From Pelagicoccus enzymogenes (GTDB lineage Bacteria; Verrucomicrobiota; Verrucomicrobiia; Opitutales; Opitutaceae), in assembly GCF_014803405.1 (NCBI RefSeq), contig NZ_JACYFG010000006.1, positions 565,501-629,500 on the forward strand: a stretch of DNA of 64,000 bases. Reading direction: 5' to 3'. The translations under genes and the position numbers were made by a program. Of this stretch, positions 45,503-53,663 are shown in pieces; positions within the stretch are counted from its first letter, which is position 1; each line of letters begins with the position of its first letter. A model generated the notes under the pieces. It was not told the origin of the DNA, did no database searches, and was given only the letters and a program-made list of their open reading frames with translations.

Positions 45503-45634
45503 TTGTCCAATTAAACCTACAAGCCTCTCCTCCGCAGGCTTGCTGCTTGCAGCTGACCGCAGCGCAAACCTGCTCCACGACACGACGCGGTCCGGACTCA
45601 GGTCCAACTCTACTAAAACTCGATGCATTGGACC
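45503..45634 (-). repeat. Dispersed ~132-bp TIR repeat, copy C
   Basis: 132 bases, reverse orientation relative to copies A and B. On the minus strand it begins AGGTCCAAT and ends ATTGGACAA, with the shared blocks GTTGGACCTGAGTCCGGACC and GGTTTGCGCTGCGGTC. It sits 63 bases behind the stop codon of the DUF4136-like gene. Confidence 0.75.
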
Positions 45635-45678
45635 TTCTCTTGGCCTCCAGACAACCGAAAAGCGTCATGGGGACTCCT

Positions 45679-45724
45679 GCTGCGCAAAAAAACACAGCCT
45701 CACGTTATGTTTTATTTGCGCAGC
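45679..45724. repeat. Palindromic arms GCTGCGCAAA / TTTGCGCAGC
   Basis: Perfect 10-base inverted arms at 45679-45688 and 45715-45724, extended with AAAA-C-A complementarity, about 26 bases apart. It lies about 50 bases upstream of the SRPBCC gene. May be a regulator binding site or a relic terminator; there is no T-tract after it. Confidence 0.4.
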
Positions 45725-45775
45725 CCTAGCGTTCGCTCTCGCATTCAGCTGAGCTCGTAAAACGTTCTCGGCGAC

Positions 45776-46225
45776 ATGTACCAACTGGAGCGCGTGCAGC
45801 TTCTGCCACGAACCCTCGACGAGGTTTGGCCCTTCTTTTGCGATCCGCAAAACCTCGACGCTATGACGCCTCACTTTCTCGGTTTTGAAATAGTCCAAGG
45901 GGGTGACGAAGCCATGTTCGCTGGTCAAGTAATCGAATACCGGATACAGGTCCTGCCCTACGTTCGCCAACGCTGGGTGACTGAAATCAGCCAATGCGAG
46001 GACAAAAGCTACTTCGTGGACGAACAACGCATCGGCCCCTATCGCTTTTGGCACCACCTGCACCGCTTCGAAGAGACTTCCGGGGGCGTTCGCATGACTG
46101 ATCGCGTCCATTACCAACTTCCCTTTGGACCGCTCGGCAGGCTGACTCACGCCCTCTTAGTCAAGCGACGCCTCAAGACCATCTTCGACTTCCGCTACGC
46201 CTACCTCGGCCAACGCTTCGCTTGA
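45776..46225 (+). CDS. SRPBCC-family (START-like) ligand-binding protein
   Basis: 149 residues. MYQLERVQLLPRTLDEVWPFFCDPQNLDAMTPHFLGFEI is the classic opening of the SRPBCC group often called ligand-binding or cell-division-inhibitor-like proteins; HLHRFEETSGGVRMTDRVHYQLPFGPLG closes the hydrophobic pocket. Role: binding of a small hydrophobic molecule, unknown. Monocistronic, short intergenic to the GH43 gene. Confidence 0.85.
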   Translation: MYQLERVQLLPRTLDEVWPFFCDPQNLDAMTPHFLGFEIVQGGDEAMFAGQVIEYRIQVLPYVRQRWVTEISQCEDKSYFVDEQRIGPYRFWHHLHRFEETSGGVRMTDRVHYQLPFGPLGRLTHALLVKRRLKTIFDFRYAYLGQRFA

Positions 46226-46310
46226 CCACGTAGGCTCGCCAGAGGCCTTCTCTAAAAAGAGAACGACGAGCGACTTGTTCCCAAAGGTCATTCCCCTCAC
46301 TCTAGGTAAA

Positions 46311-47948
46311 ATGATCTGCAACCCCATCCTCCGAGGCTTCAATCCCGACCCGTCGATCGTCCGCGTCGGCGAAGACTACTACATCGCCACCTCCACCTTC
46401 GAATGGTTCCCGGGCGTACAAATTCACCACTCACGCGACCTGGCGAACTGGGAACTCGTAACCCGTCCACTCAATCGCCCTAGCCAGCTCGACATGATCG
46501 GCAACCCCGACTCCGGAGGCGTGTGGGCTCCCTGCCTGAGCCATTGCGACGGCGTCTTTTACCTAGTGTATACCGACGTGAAACAGTGGACCGGCACTCG
46601 CCACAAAATCACCCACAACTACCTCGTCACCGCGACCGACATCCACGGACCATGGTCCGATCCTATCTACCTCGACTCCAGCGGATTCGACGCGTCACTC
46701 TTCCACGACCGAAATGGACGCAAATGGTACCTCAGCATGATTTGGGACCATCGAGCGGATAAGAACCAGTTTGCTGGAACCCTGCTGCAAGAATATGACC
46801 CCCAAGGCAAAACGCTCGTCGGCCCTCGCAAAAACATTTTCCTCGGGAGCGAACTGAAGCTCACCGAAGGGCCACACCTGTACCAAAAAGACGGATACTA
46901 CTACCTGCTCACCGCAGAAGGCGGCACCAGCTACGACCACGCAGTCTCCATGGCCAGGTCTACAGCTATCGACGGACCCTACGAAATAGATCCCAACAAC
47001 CCTTTCATTACCTCCCGCTACGCCCCTCAAGCTCCCTTGCAAAAAGCGGGACACGCGTCACTGGTCGAAACGGCTGACGGCCAATGGTACGCAGTCCACC
47101 TTTGCGGCCGTCCCATCGAAGTCGCCTCCTCCGACAAGGCCTTGTCCCCAGAAAACGGACACAGCTCAGCCCAACGCGCCCTCGCCCCCGAGCAACGCAG
47201 ACGCTGTATCCTTGGGCGCGAAACCGCGATCCAAAAACTCGATTGGCCGGACGGCGATTGGCCACGCCTTGCGCACGGAGGCCGTACTCCCGCGCTCAAT
47301 ATTGAATCCTCCGCACAGTCGACCCCACAAAACCATACGCTGAGAACCGACTTCGATTCCCCTAGCCTGAACATCAATTTTCAAAGCCTTCGACGTCCTA
47401 TTGAAAAAAGCTGGCTCGACCTGGAGTCCCGTCCCGGGTGGCTCAGGCTCTACGGGCAGGAACCAAGCACCAGCACCTTTCGCCAGAGCCTAATCGCACG
47501 TCGTATCCAATCGTTCGACACGGAGACAAGCACCGCTATCGAATTTTCGCCTAACAGCTTCAAGCAACTCGCCGGATTGATCGCGTACTACGACACCGCA
47601 AACCACTACTTCCTCCACCTTACCCATGACGAGGAAAACGGTCGCCACCTACGCATCCTCAAATACGACGCTGGCGTCTACTCCGAGTTTGTCCCAGCAG
47701 AACCGTCCCTTCCCCAAAGCGGGATCGTTTACCTCCGGGTCTCAATCAAGATGGCTACCCTCCAGTTCTCCTACTCGCTAGATCAAGTAAGCTGGAGAGA
47801 AGTCGGTCCCGCTTACGACAGCACCATCCTCTCCGACGACTACAATACCCTTGGCTTCACCGGCGCCTTCGTCGGCCTCTCCGCCCAAGACCTGAGCGGA
47901 CAAGGCCTGCCCGCCGACTTCGACTGGTTCCACTACCGGGAAAAGTAA
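46311..47948 (+). CDS. GH43 beta-xylosidase / alpha-arabinofuranosidase
   Basis: 545 residues from ATG 46311; no signal peptide, so cytosolic. CNPILRGFNPDPSIVR has the base Asp13; SSGFDASLFHD supplies Asp127 (pKa modulator) and LTEGPHLY the acid Glu186. The C-terminal beta-sandwich (from about 350, DSPSLNINFQSLRRP) is the XynB-type DUF1349-like domain of GH43 subfamilies 11/12. It would split xylo-oligosaccharides. It converges with the GPH sugar symporter gene, suggesting joint use of imported xylo-oligosaccharides though not one operon. Confidence 0.93.
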   Translation: MICNPILRGFNPDPSIVRVGEDYYIATSTFEWFPGVQIHHSRDLANWELVTRPLNRPSQLDMIGNPDSGGVWAPCLSHCDGVFYLVYTDVKQWTGTRHKITHNYLVTATDIHGPWSDPIYLDSSGFDASLFHDRNGRKWYLSMIWDHRADKNQFAGTLLQEYDPQGKTLVGPRKNIFLGSELKLTEGPHLYQKDGYYYLLTAEGGTSYDHAVSMARSTAIDGPYEIDPNNPFITSRYAPQAPLQKAGHASLVETADGQWYAVHLCGRPIEVASSDKALSPENGHSSAQRALAPEQRRRCILGRETAIQKLDWPDGDWPRLAHGGRTPALNIESSAQSTPQNHTLRTDFDSPSLNINFQSLRRPIEKSWLDLESRPGWLRLYGQEPSTSTFRQSLIARRIQSFDTETSTAIEFSPNSFKQLAGLIAYYDTANHYFLHLTHDEENGRHLRILKYDAGVYSEFVPAEPSLPQSGIVYLRVSIKMATLQFSYSLDQVSWREVGPAYDSTILSDDYNTLGFTGAFVGLSAQDLSGQGLPADFDWFHYREK

Positions 47949-47960
47949 TCATCCTTCACA

Positions 47961-48000
47961 AAGCCCGACGCTAGGCTCAACTATCCCAGCGAGCGGGCTT
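47961..48000. terminator. Possible bidirectional hairpin between convergent genes
   Basis: AAGCCCG-ACGCT at 47961-47972 pairs with AGCG-AG-CGGGCTT at 47989-48000. It lies between the GH43 and symporter genes. No T-tract, so termination is likely but unproven. Confidence 0.4.
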
Positions 48001-48012
48001 CCCGTCAGGCCT

Positions 48013-49413
48013 TCAAGCATTCGCCTTGCGGACGGCTAGCGCTTCTTCGATTTCCGTCACTTTGTCTCTATCCAGCGGATAGCAGACCAGAGCGATTCCC
48101 TTGCCTACCGCAAAGATTGCCGGAAGGATGGAAAACATCAGGCTGATACCCAAGAGCGAGCTTTCGCTCTGCTGCTCGTTGGCCACGAAACCAAACCAGT
48201 CCAGTACCCATCCCGCCAAGGTGCCGGCAATCATGGACCCAGTCTTGAGTGCAAACAAGGTCGCCGAATGGATCAAGCCGGTCGAACGCCGCCCAAATGT
48301 ATACTCCCCGTAATCCGCCACGTCTCCATACATAGCCCAAACCAAGGCAGAGGTTGGCCCCATGGTGAAGGCTGCCAAGGCATTAACCGCTAGCATCAAT
48401 CCATAGTTTTCCGCCGGAATGAAATAGAATGCCACCAAGCACGCCGCTGTCGTGAATGTTAGAACGATAGAGAGGAAACGCTTGTCGAAGCGTCGTATCA
48501 CGAATCCCATACAAAGGACGCCTAGCATCATCATAAACATGCTAGAACTGAGAAAGAAGGTCGACTTGTCGAAAATCCAAATGAACAGCTCATCCCCGTT
48601 CCCCGCGACGTACTTGAAGTAGTGAATCGTCACCGTGTTGCGCATGATGATGAAGGTCGTCGAGAACATGGCTGCCACGAAAAGGATGAGCCAAGGCTTG
48701 TTGCGAATGAGCTCTTTCAATTCGCCGCCAAGGTCGTTGACCTGGCCCTTCGGTGGTTTCACCCGCTCCCTCGTGGTAGCGAAGGTCGTCCAAAACAACA
48801 ACACCGAGAGGCCTGCGAAAATCGCCATCGTGTACTGGAAGCCTGCCACCTCGTCCTCGCCGCCTAACTCCTTGACCAGCGGTCGAACCAATAGCGATAT
48901 CAGAAGCCCTCCGCCAAATGCGCAAACAAAGCGGTAAGTCGACGCCAGGGTACGGGCCTGAGACGAGGGACTGATCACTCCCATCAACGAGGAGTACGGC
49001 ACGTTGATCGCCGTATAGGCCATCAACATAAGGGCATAGGTCACCGTCGCATAAATGACCTTGCCCGATTCCCCGAGATCCGGATTTGCAAATATCATGT
49101 ACCCACAAATCCCATACGGTATCGCCATCCAGAGAAGGTAAGGGCGATACTTTCCCCACTTCGTGCTGGTTCGGTCCGCGATCACCCCCATGATCGGGTC
49201 GTTCGCCGCATCGAAAAAGCGTACCAAGAGGAACATGGTACCCGCTACGGCGGGAGCGATGCCAAACACGTCCGTGTAATAATACAGCAGAAAGATGTTG
49301 AAGGTCTGGAAGAACAGGTTTGAAGCCATGTCCCCCAAACCGAAACCGAGGTTCTCGACAAAGGAGAGTTTGCCGTCGGAAGCGCGCCGACGCGAGGTAG
49401 GATCTTGGGGCAT
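48013..49413 (-). CDS. GPH-family sugar:cation symporter (MFS)
   Basis: 466 residues, 12 hydrophobic segments. LSFVENLGFGLGDMASNLFF, RFFDAANDPIMGVIADRTSTKWGKYRPYLLW and NVPYSSLMGVISPSSQ are signatures of the glycoside-pentoside-hexuronide:cation family (MelB/XynP/GusB-like). It likely brings in xylosides or other oligosaccharides for the convergent GH43 enzyme. Confidence 0.92.
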   Translation of the reverse strand: MPQDPTSRRRASDGKLSFVENLGFGLGDMASNLFFQTFNIFLLYYYTDVFGIAPAVAGTMFLLVRFFDAANDPIMGVIADRTSTKWGKYRPYLLWMAIPYGICGYMIFANPDLGESGKVIYATVTYALMLMAYTAINVPYSSLMGVISPSSQARTLASTYRFVCAFGGGLLISLLVRPLVKELGGEDEVAGFQYTMAIFAGLSVLLFWTTFATTRERVKPPKGQVNDLGGELKELIRNKPWLILFVAAMFSTTFIIMRNTVTIHYFKYVAGNGDELFIWIFDKSTFFLSSSMFMMMLGVLCMGFVIRRFDKRFLSIVLTFTTAACLVAFYFIPAENYGLMLAVNALAAFTMGPTSALVWAMYGDVADYGEYTFGRRSTGLIHSATLFALKTGSMIAGTLAGWVLDWFGFVANEQQSESSLLGISLMFSILPAIFAVGKGIALVCYPLDRDKVTEIEEALAVRKANA

Positions 49414-49516
49414 CCAGGCAGCGTATGGTTCACCCTTTCCCCAGCAAGCAAGGAGACGCTCTAACTAATGAAACAGTTCAGAACGTGGCAGTCCGTCCTC
49501 ACCGCAATCGAGGGTT

Positions 49517-49933
49517 TCAATCGATCTCCAGGCTGATTATCCTCCAACGCTGATCACGGAAAACCAAGCGAGCGGAGAACTCCGTCCCCAAATCCACTTC
49601 CGTATCCACGCCGCCTTCCAGCTCCACATTCCGTCCCCGAAACCCTCTTTCCGTAAATTCGTATCCATAAAGGTCATTCGAGATCGAAACGTAGGCGCGG
49701 AAAATCTCGCTGTTTCGCTTAAAAAAGGCGTCGATCTCCCGTTCCGCCTTCTTGGGGCTGGTCTCGTACATGTCCAACAATTGGGCTCCTCTCGCTGCAT
49801 CGCCTTCCTTGCCGGCAAACATGAAACGGTCGAGCACCTGCAATACCGGGGCAATCTCTTCCGGAACCGCCGCTCGCGAGAAGCAGGGCCAAAGGCACAA
49901 CGCCAATACAGCTAGCCATCGCCCCCTCGCCAT
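49517..49933 (-). CDS. Small secreted protein, unknown
   Basis: 138 residues with a signal peptide to about FSRAAVP. Helical first half (LQVLDRFMFAGKEGDAARGAQLLD) and a C-terminal strand pair ending DQRWRIISLEID, similar in shape to exported SnoaL/DUF4019-like domains that bind small ligands. Lies just downstream of the Tat aminotransferase gene, separated by 36 bases, so possibly co-transcribed. Confidence 0.62.
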   Translation of the reverse strand: MARGRWLAVLALCLWPCFSRAAVPEEIAPVLQVLDRFMFAGKEGDAARGAQLLDMYETSPKKAEREIDAFFKRNSEIFRAYVSISNDLYGYEFTERGFRGRNVELEGGVDTEVDLGTEFSARLVFRDQRWRIISLEID

Positions 49934-49969
49934 ATCTAAAAGTCCGCTGACCTTATCTTACGGCCAAGT

Positions 49970-51259
49970 TCACAAAAGCTTCGCCGCCGCGTCGAGCGCT
50001 TCCACGAGCAGATCCAAGTGACGCAAGGGAGTCGGCAACCCCGGCGTCACCCTCACTCCGCTCGCCACCGGATGATTGGGAATCGGGGCCGTGAGAATGG
50101 CATAACGGTCATACAGGAAGGCGCCAAGATCCTTGGCGTCCACTCCCTTCACCCCCACGTTGGCGATCGCTCCGTGACGAGCGGGGTCCTCGGGCGTCTT
50201 GAGCACGACTCGTTCATGATCGCGAAAATGGCTCGTCCAATAAGTATTCAAATAGCGGAGACGCTCGTACTTCGCCGCCGAGCCGATAGCATCATGGTAG
50301 CGAATCGCTTCGCGCAAGCCGCGGTGGTGGTTGTAGGGACGCGTCCCCAGTCGCTCGAGCTTTCGAATGTCGTCATCCGCTCGCGCCGTATCGCCCATCA
50401 ATCCCCAGAGCTTGGCGATCTTATCCTTCTTCACGTAGAGCATCCCCAACCCCACCGGAGAGCAAAGCCACTTGTGCAAGCTAGTCCCCAAATAGTCGCA
50501 TCCCAAATCCGAAACCTTGTAGTCTACGTGAGCAAAAGCGTGAGCGGAATCTACGATCACCTCGACTCCCTTGGCATGAGCCATGTCGCAGATTTTGCGC
50601 ACCGGCAAGACCTGCCCCGTCAAGTTGATCATGTGCGTCACGTGCAGGGCTCGCGTGCGAGGCGTTATCGCGTCTTCAAAGGCGGCAACCACCTCCGCAT
50701 CGTTCTTGGGATAGAGGGGAACCGCAACCTGCTTGAGCACAATTCCGAAACGCTTCTCCTTTTGTCGCAGGGCTTCCACCATGCTTCCGTAGTCTTGATC
50801 CGAATACACGATCTCGTCACCCTTTTCCAAGTCGAGACCCTGGATGATGATATTCATCGACTCCGTGGTATTGCGGGTGATGCATACTTCCTCGGGACTC
50901 ACCCCGCCCAGAGCCGCCAGGTCCCCACGGGTCGCCTCCAGCTCATCGCGCATCTCGCGGCGCATAAAAAAAGAGGCCCGCGCGTTGATCTCGCTGGAAC
51001 CACGCTGCTCCGCTTCCAGTACCGGCAGTGGAGCGGGGCAAAAGTAGCCGTATTCCAAATTGATAAAGTCTGGAGCAGGAGCGAACTCCCGTCGGCGAGC
51101 CCGCCAGAAGGCCTCGTCCTTTGCGAGCTCGACCGCCGTTCCCGAGCTCCGTTCGAATTGCGAGGGCACGCCTTGGGCCCATGCTTTGCTGGTCAACAAA
51201 CCAGATCCCACTGCCGCGCTCCCGAGCGCTCCCGTTCTTAGAAATTCTCTCCGTTCCAT
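49970..51259 (-). CDS. Tat-exported class V aminotransferase-fold PLP protein
   Basis: 429 residues from ATG 51257-51259, which follows GGGGGAGAGG. A twin-arginine signal, RREFLRTGALGSAAVGSGLL, opens the protein. The rest is a full cysteine desulfurase/isopenicillin N epimerase-like class V fold: FINLEYGYFCP, ITRNTTESMNIIIQG, VIVDSAHAFAH (Asp for PLP) and GTSLHKWLCSPVGLGML with the Schiff-base Lys. Export of a PLP enzyme folded with its cofactor explains the Tat signal. Substrate unknown; such proteins are seen in Planctomycetes/Verrucomicrobiota. Confidence 0.9.
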   Translation of the reverse strand: MERREFLRTGALGSAAVGSGLLTSKAWAQGVPSQFERSSGTAVELAKDEAFWRARRREFAPAPDFINLEYGYFCPAPLPVLEAEQRGSSEINARASFFMRREMRDELEATRGDLAALGGVSPEEVCITRNTTESMNIIIQGLDLEKGDEIVYSDQDYGSMVEALRQKEKRFGIVLKQVAVPLYPKNDAEVVAAFEDAITPRTRALHVTHMINLTGQVLPVRKICDMAHAKGVEVIVDSAHAFAHVDYKVSDLGCDYLGTSLHKWLCSPVGLGMLYVKKDKIAKLWGLMGDTARADDDIRKLERLGTRPYNHHRGLREAIRYHDAIGSAAKYERLRYLNTYWTSHFRDHERVVLKTPEDPARHGAIANVGVKGVDAKDLGAFLYDRYAILTAPIPNHPVASGVRVTPGLPTPLRHLDLLVEALDAAAKLL

Positions 51260-51333
51260 AGCCTCTCCCCCAAGCAAGACTCGCACCACCGGACTGCGAT
51301 GTTGAGAAAGGAGCAGGAGAAGCTCTACCCTGC

Positions 51334-52308
51334 TTAAATAGAACCGGAATCGTTTCCTACCAATACCTGCAAGGCGTCGAGAACCCGATCCTTTTCCACC
51401 TGCTCAGCGGTCCAGGACACGGGTAGCTCAGCAAAGTCCCCTCGAGCTGCCACCAGGATCGCCAACAGCATTCCGCGGGCCGAACTGTCGCCACCTACTA
51501 AAACGTTTTCCTCGAGCATTCGCACCGGATCGTCCTCGAACTTCAGGGCAAGCCAAACCGTTAGCGGAAGCGCGTTGGATACGTCGCAGTTTTGCCCGAA
51601 GCGAAACGCCATTTCCCGGGACGGCAACGCCGGATCGGCGTTCCCCATCTCGTACAGCTCACGCATCGCCTCACTCGTCTCGTCGGCCGCCCGTGACAAG
51701 GCTTCCGGCAACGGCGAGCCGTCTCGCAAATGGTAACTTGCCCGAGCAAAGAACTCCGCAGCATCGACCACCAAAGGATCGCCATGCGTGGAAGCCGTGT
51801 GCTCCCGCACCGCGGCGACCACCTCTTCGACCGGGTCTTCCGCCATCAACGACAGCAGCGGCGCCATGCGGGAAGCGCCCGCCAAATCGTGACTACGCGA
51901 GGGAAGAAAACGCCCCTCCGTGCGCCATGCCTCCAGCACGTTTCGCGTCGCCCCGTCCAAATAGCTCTCAGGGTCGTCTTGCCAAAAAGCCAACCAATCG
52001 TGCATCCAATCCGAAACGTCCGCCTCACCGTTTTCCGCGAGCGATTCCAGCAAGACCAGCATCTGATCGCCATAGTGGGTAAGATCGCCCTTGCCCTTGC
52101 CGGGGTGATATTCCGAACGGGGCAAGTCGAGCGTTGTCACACCGTTTGGATACAGCTCGTCGATCTCGTCCGTATCGTATATCCAATGCGGCCCCAGAGA
52201 GTAGGCGTCCGCGGCGAAGGCCGCCAGGACTACATCTCTGGCGAAGGACCGCGGCAGTTCTACGATTCGCTCTATCGCGGCGGGTTCTGGAGGGAGGTCC
52301 AAACTCAT
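51334..52308 (-). CDS. ADP-ribosylglycohydrolase / crystallin J1-like protein
   Basis: 324 residues, cytosolic. FARDVVLAAFAADAYSLGPHWIYD opens the family; GDLTHYGDQMLVLLESLAENG and ENVLVGGDSSARGMLLAILVAARGD are the two metal-site regions. The canonical GGDTDT reads GGDSSA, so the second metal Asp is lost, as in some crystallin J1 relatives, and hydrolase activity is doubtful. Starts 3 bases after the stop of the TonB-C-like gene, so both are one operon. Confidence 0.85.
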   Translation of the reverse strand: MSLDLPPEPAAIERIVELPRSFARDVVLAAFAADAYSLGPHWIYDTDEIDELYPNGVTTLDLPRSEYHPGKGKGDLTHYGDQMLVLLESLAENGEADVSDWMHDWLAFWQDDPESYLDGATRNVLEAWRTEGRFLPSRSHDLAGASRMAPLLSLMAEDPVEEVVAAVREHTASTHGDPLVVDAAEFFARASYHLRDGSPLPEALSRAADETSEAMRELYEMGNADPALPSREMAFRFGQNCDVSNALPLTVWLALKFEDDPVRMLEENVLVGGDSSARGMLLAILVAARGDFAELPVSWTAEQVEKDRVLDALQVLVGNDSGSI

Positions 52309-52311
52309 AAA

Positions 52312-53109
52312 TCAAATTTCACCAAGAATTGGAATTCGGTAGGTTTTCCTCATGAAGGCGACTGTTGGCTTTCCCTCGCGAAGAGGACGCTCGAATACGG
52401 AATGCTTCAATGCTGTCACTACGAACTCGTCCAATCGCGAATCCGATGAAAACTCGATCTCTGGCAGTCCAACGGCACCATCCGTATCCACAAAGAAGTT
52501 ACAAGTAACCTGAACAAAGTCATCCACGTCAGAAGCGTTTCCTTTGATGACAATCGGCGGGAAAGCCAGCATCGCTGCCTTGTGGTCAAGGGCCCTCTCT
52601 TCACTCAAGATGACGGATTTCGAGTTGAAGCCGTTGGATTTGTGGAAGCGGAACTCCGCGTCCCATTGCACCGTCTTGTTCACGGGACGGGCAGGCAAAA
52701 ACTCCCAATGGGCCCGGCAAACGCTTTTGATGGGACGCCCCTCGAAATGTGCCGGCTCAAATTTCCATTTACGAACCACTCGTAACAACTCCTCCGAAAA
52801 GGCGCTATGCGTGTATTCCAGCGGCATGAACTCCGAAGCATTCCCCTGCTCGTCCACATAAAAGGCAATTCGGGCAAAACCGCGACTCACTCCATTCGAG
52901 TAGGCCCACAGCGGATAATTCGGCTCCACCTGACGCTTCACGCTCACCGGCTCGTAGCGATCGTCAGATGGTTTCGCAGTAGCAAGCCAACCAGCAGAAA
53001 ACAGGAGGCAGCAGGTCACGCGAAGAAAAAGGCAGGAGGCTGATTTTGATATGTGTATTGGCATGGTAGTAGCAGTTCGCAGGGTATTCTTGATGATTGA
53101 TCTATTCAT
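52312..53109 (-). CDS. Exported protein with two TonB C-terminal-like domains
   Basis: 265 residues (ATG 53109; another at 53064 gives 250 with a better signal peptide, KSASCLFLRVTCCLLFSAGWLATAK). NYPLWAYSNGVSRGFARIAFYVDEQG...VVRKWKFEPAHFEGRP is a TonB_C domain, and a second, more diverged copy follows (VQVTCNFFVDTDGAVGLPEIEF). No N-terminal TonB membrane anchor or Pro-rich spacer, so it is unlikely to energise transport by itself. Upstream are three 11-base-spaced GTTACC repeats. Confidence 0.75.
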   Translation of the reverse strand: MNRSIIKNTLRTATTMPIHISKSASCLFLRVTCCLLFSAGWLATAKPSDDRYEPVSVKRQVEPNYPLWAYSNGVSRGFARIAFYVDEQGNASEFMPLEYTHSAFSEELLRVVRKWKFEPAHFEGRPIKSVCRAHWEFLPARPVNKTVQWDAEFRFHKSNGFNSKSVILSEERALDHKAAMLAFPPIVIKGNASDVDDFVQVTCNFFVDTDGAVGLPEIEFSSDSRLDEFVVTALKHSVFERPLREGKPTVAFMRKTYRIPILGEI

Positions 53110-53141
53110 TGGTCTGGGCCTACCCAGTGAACCACCTCGAT

Positions 53142-53169
53142 GTTACCGCCGCGTTACCACTAAATTACC
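53142..53169 (-). promoter_or_regulatory. Three GTTACC direct repeats at 11-bp spacing
   Basis: GTTACC begins at 53142 and 53153, and ATTACC at 53164, exactly one helical turn apart. They lie about 33 bases upstream of the ATG at 53109. Direct repeats with an 11-base period are the usual binding pattern of OmpR/PhoB-family response regulators. Confidence 0.5.
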
Positions 53170-53663
53170 CTTCGAAGACGTCATCCCGATCAGCAGGGCC
53201 TATACCACCTGACAGCCACAACCCGGCGGAAAATTTCAAACCCTACTTCGATTACATCGCATTGCACCTTAACAAGAGCCCTAGCTCTGAGAAGAGACGG
53301 AAAAGCCCGCAGTACAAAGCAGTGAGGAAGGCGGCCGCTCGCTCGCACCATCCTAAGCGAAAGCCACTGCGCTCTAGACACTTAATGACACCGTCCTACC
53401 TTCAAGTACCAGACGATCGTGCGCACGCGACGCAAAATCCCCACGGGCTGACACTCTGCCCCGCCTACATATTTCTCATATGAAAATATTTGACGGACAG
53501 TCGGTTGAGACCGCTTTTCCGCCTCACTCAGCGCGGAAGTTTTGAGCAAGACGACTTGCGAATCCATGCAGGAACTCCGTCGGCTATTTCAGGGAGCGGG
53601 ATTATGAGTCAGTTGTCAGGCTCTTTCTGATACAGCGCAAGCAAGGCATTCGGGCACCTGTGC
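53170..53663. other. Intergenic region, nothing recognised
   Basis: About 490 bases between the 3' end of oxyR and the GTTACC region. No convincing ORF, repeat or RNA gene found; may carry the oxyR terminator but no clear hairpin plus T-tract is seen. Confidence 0.3.
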
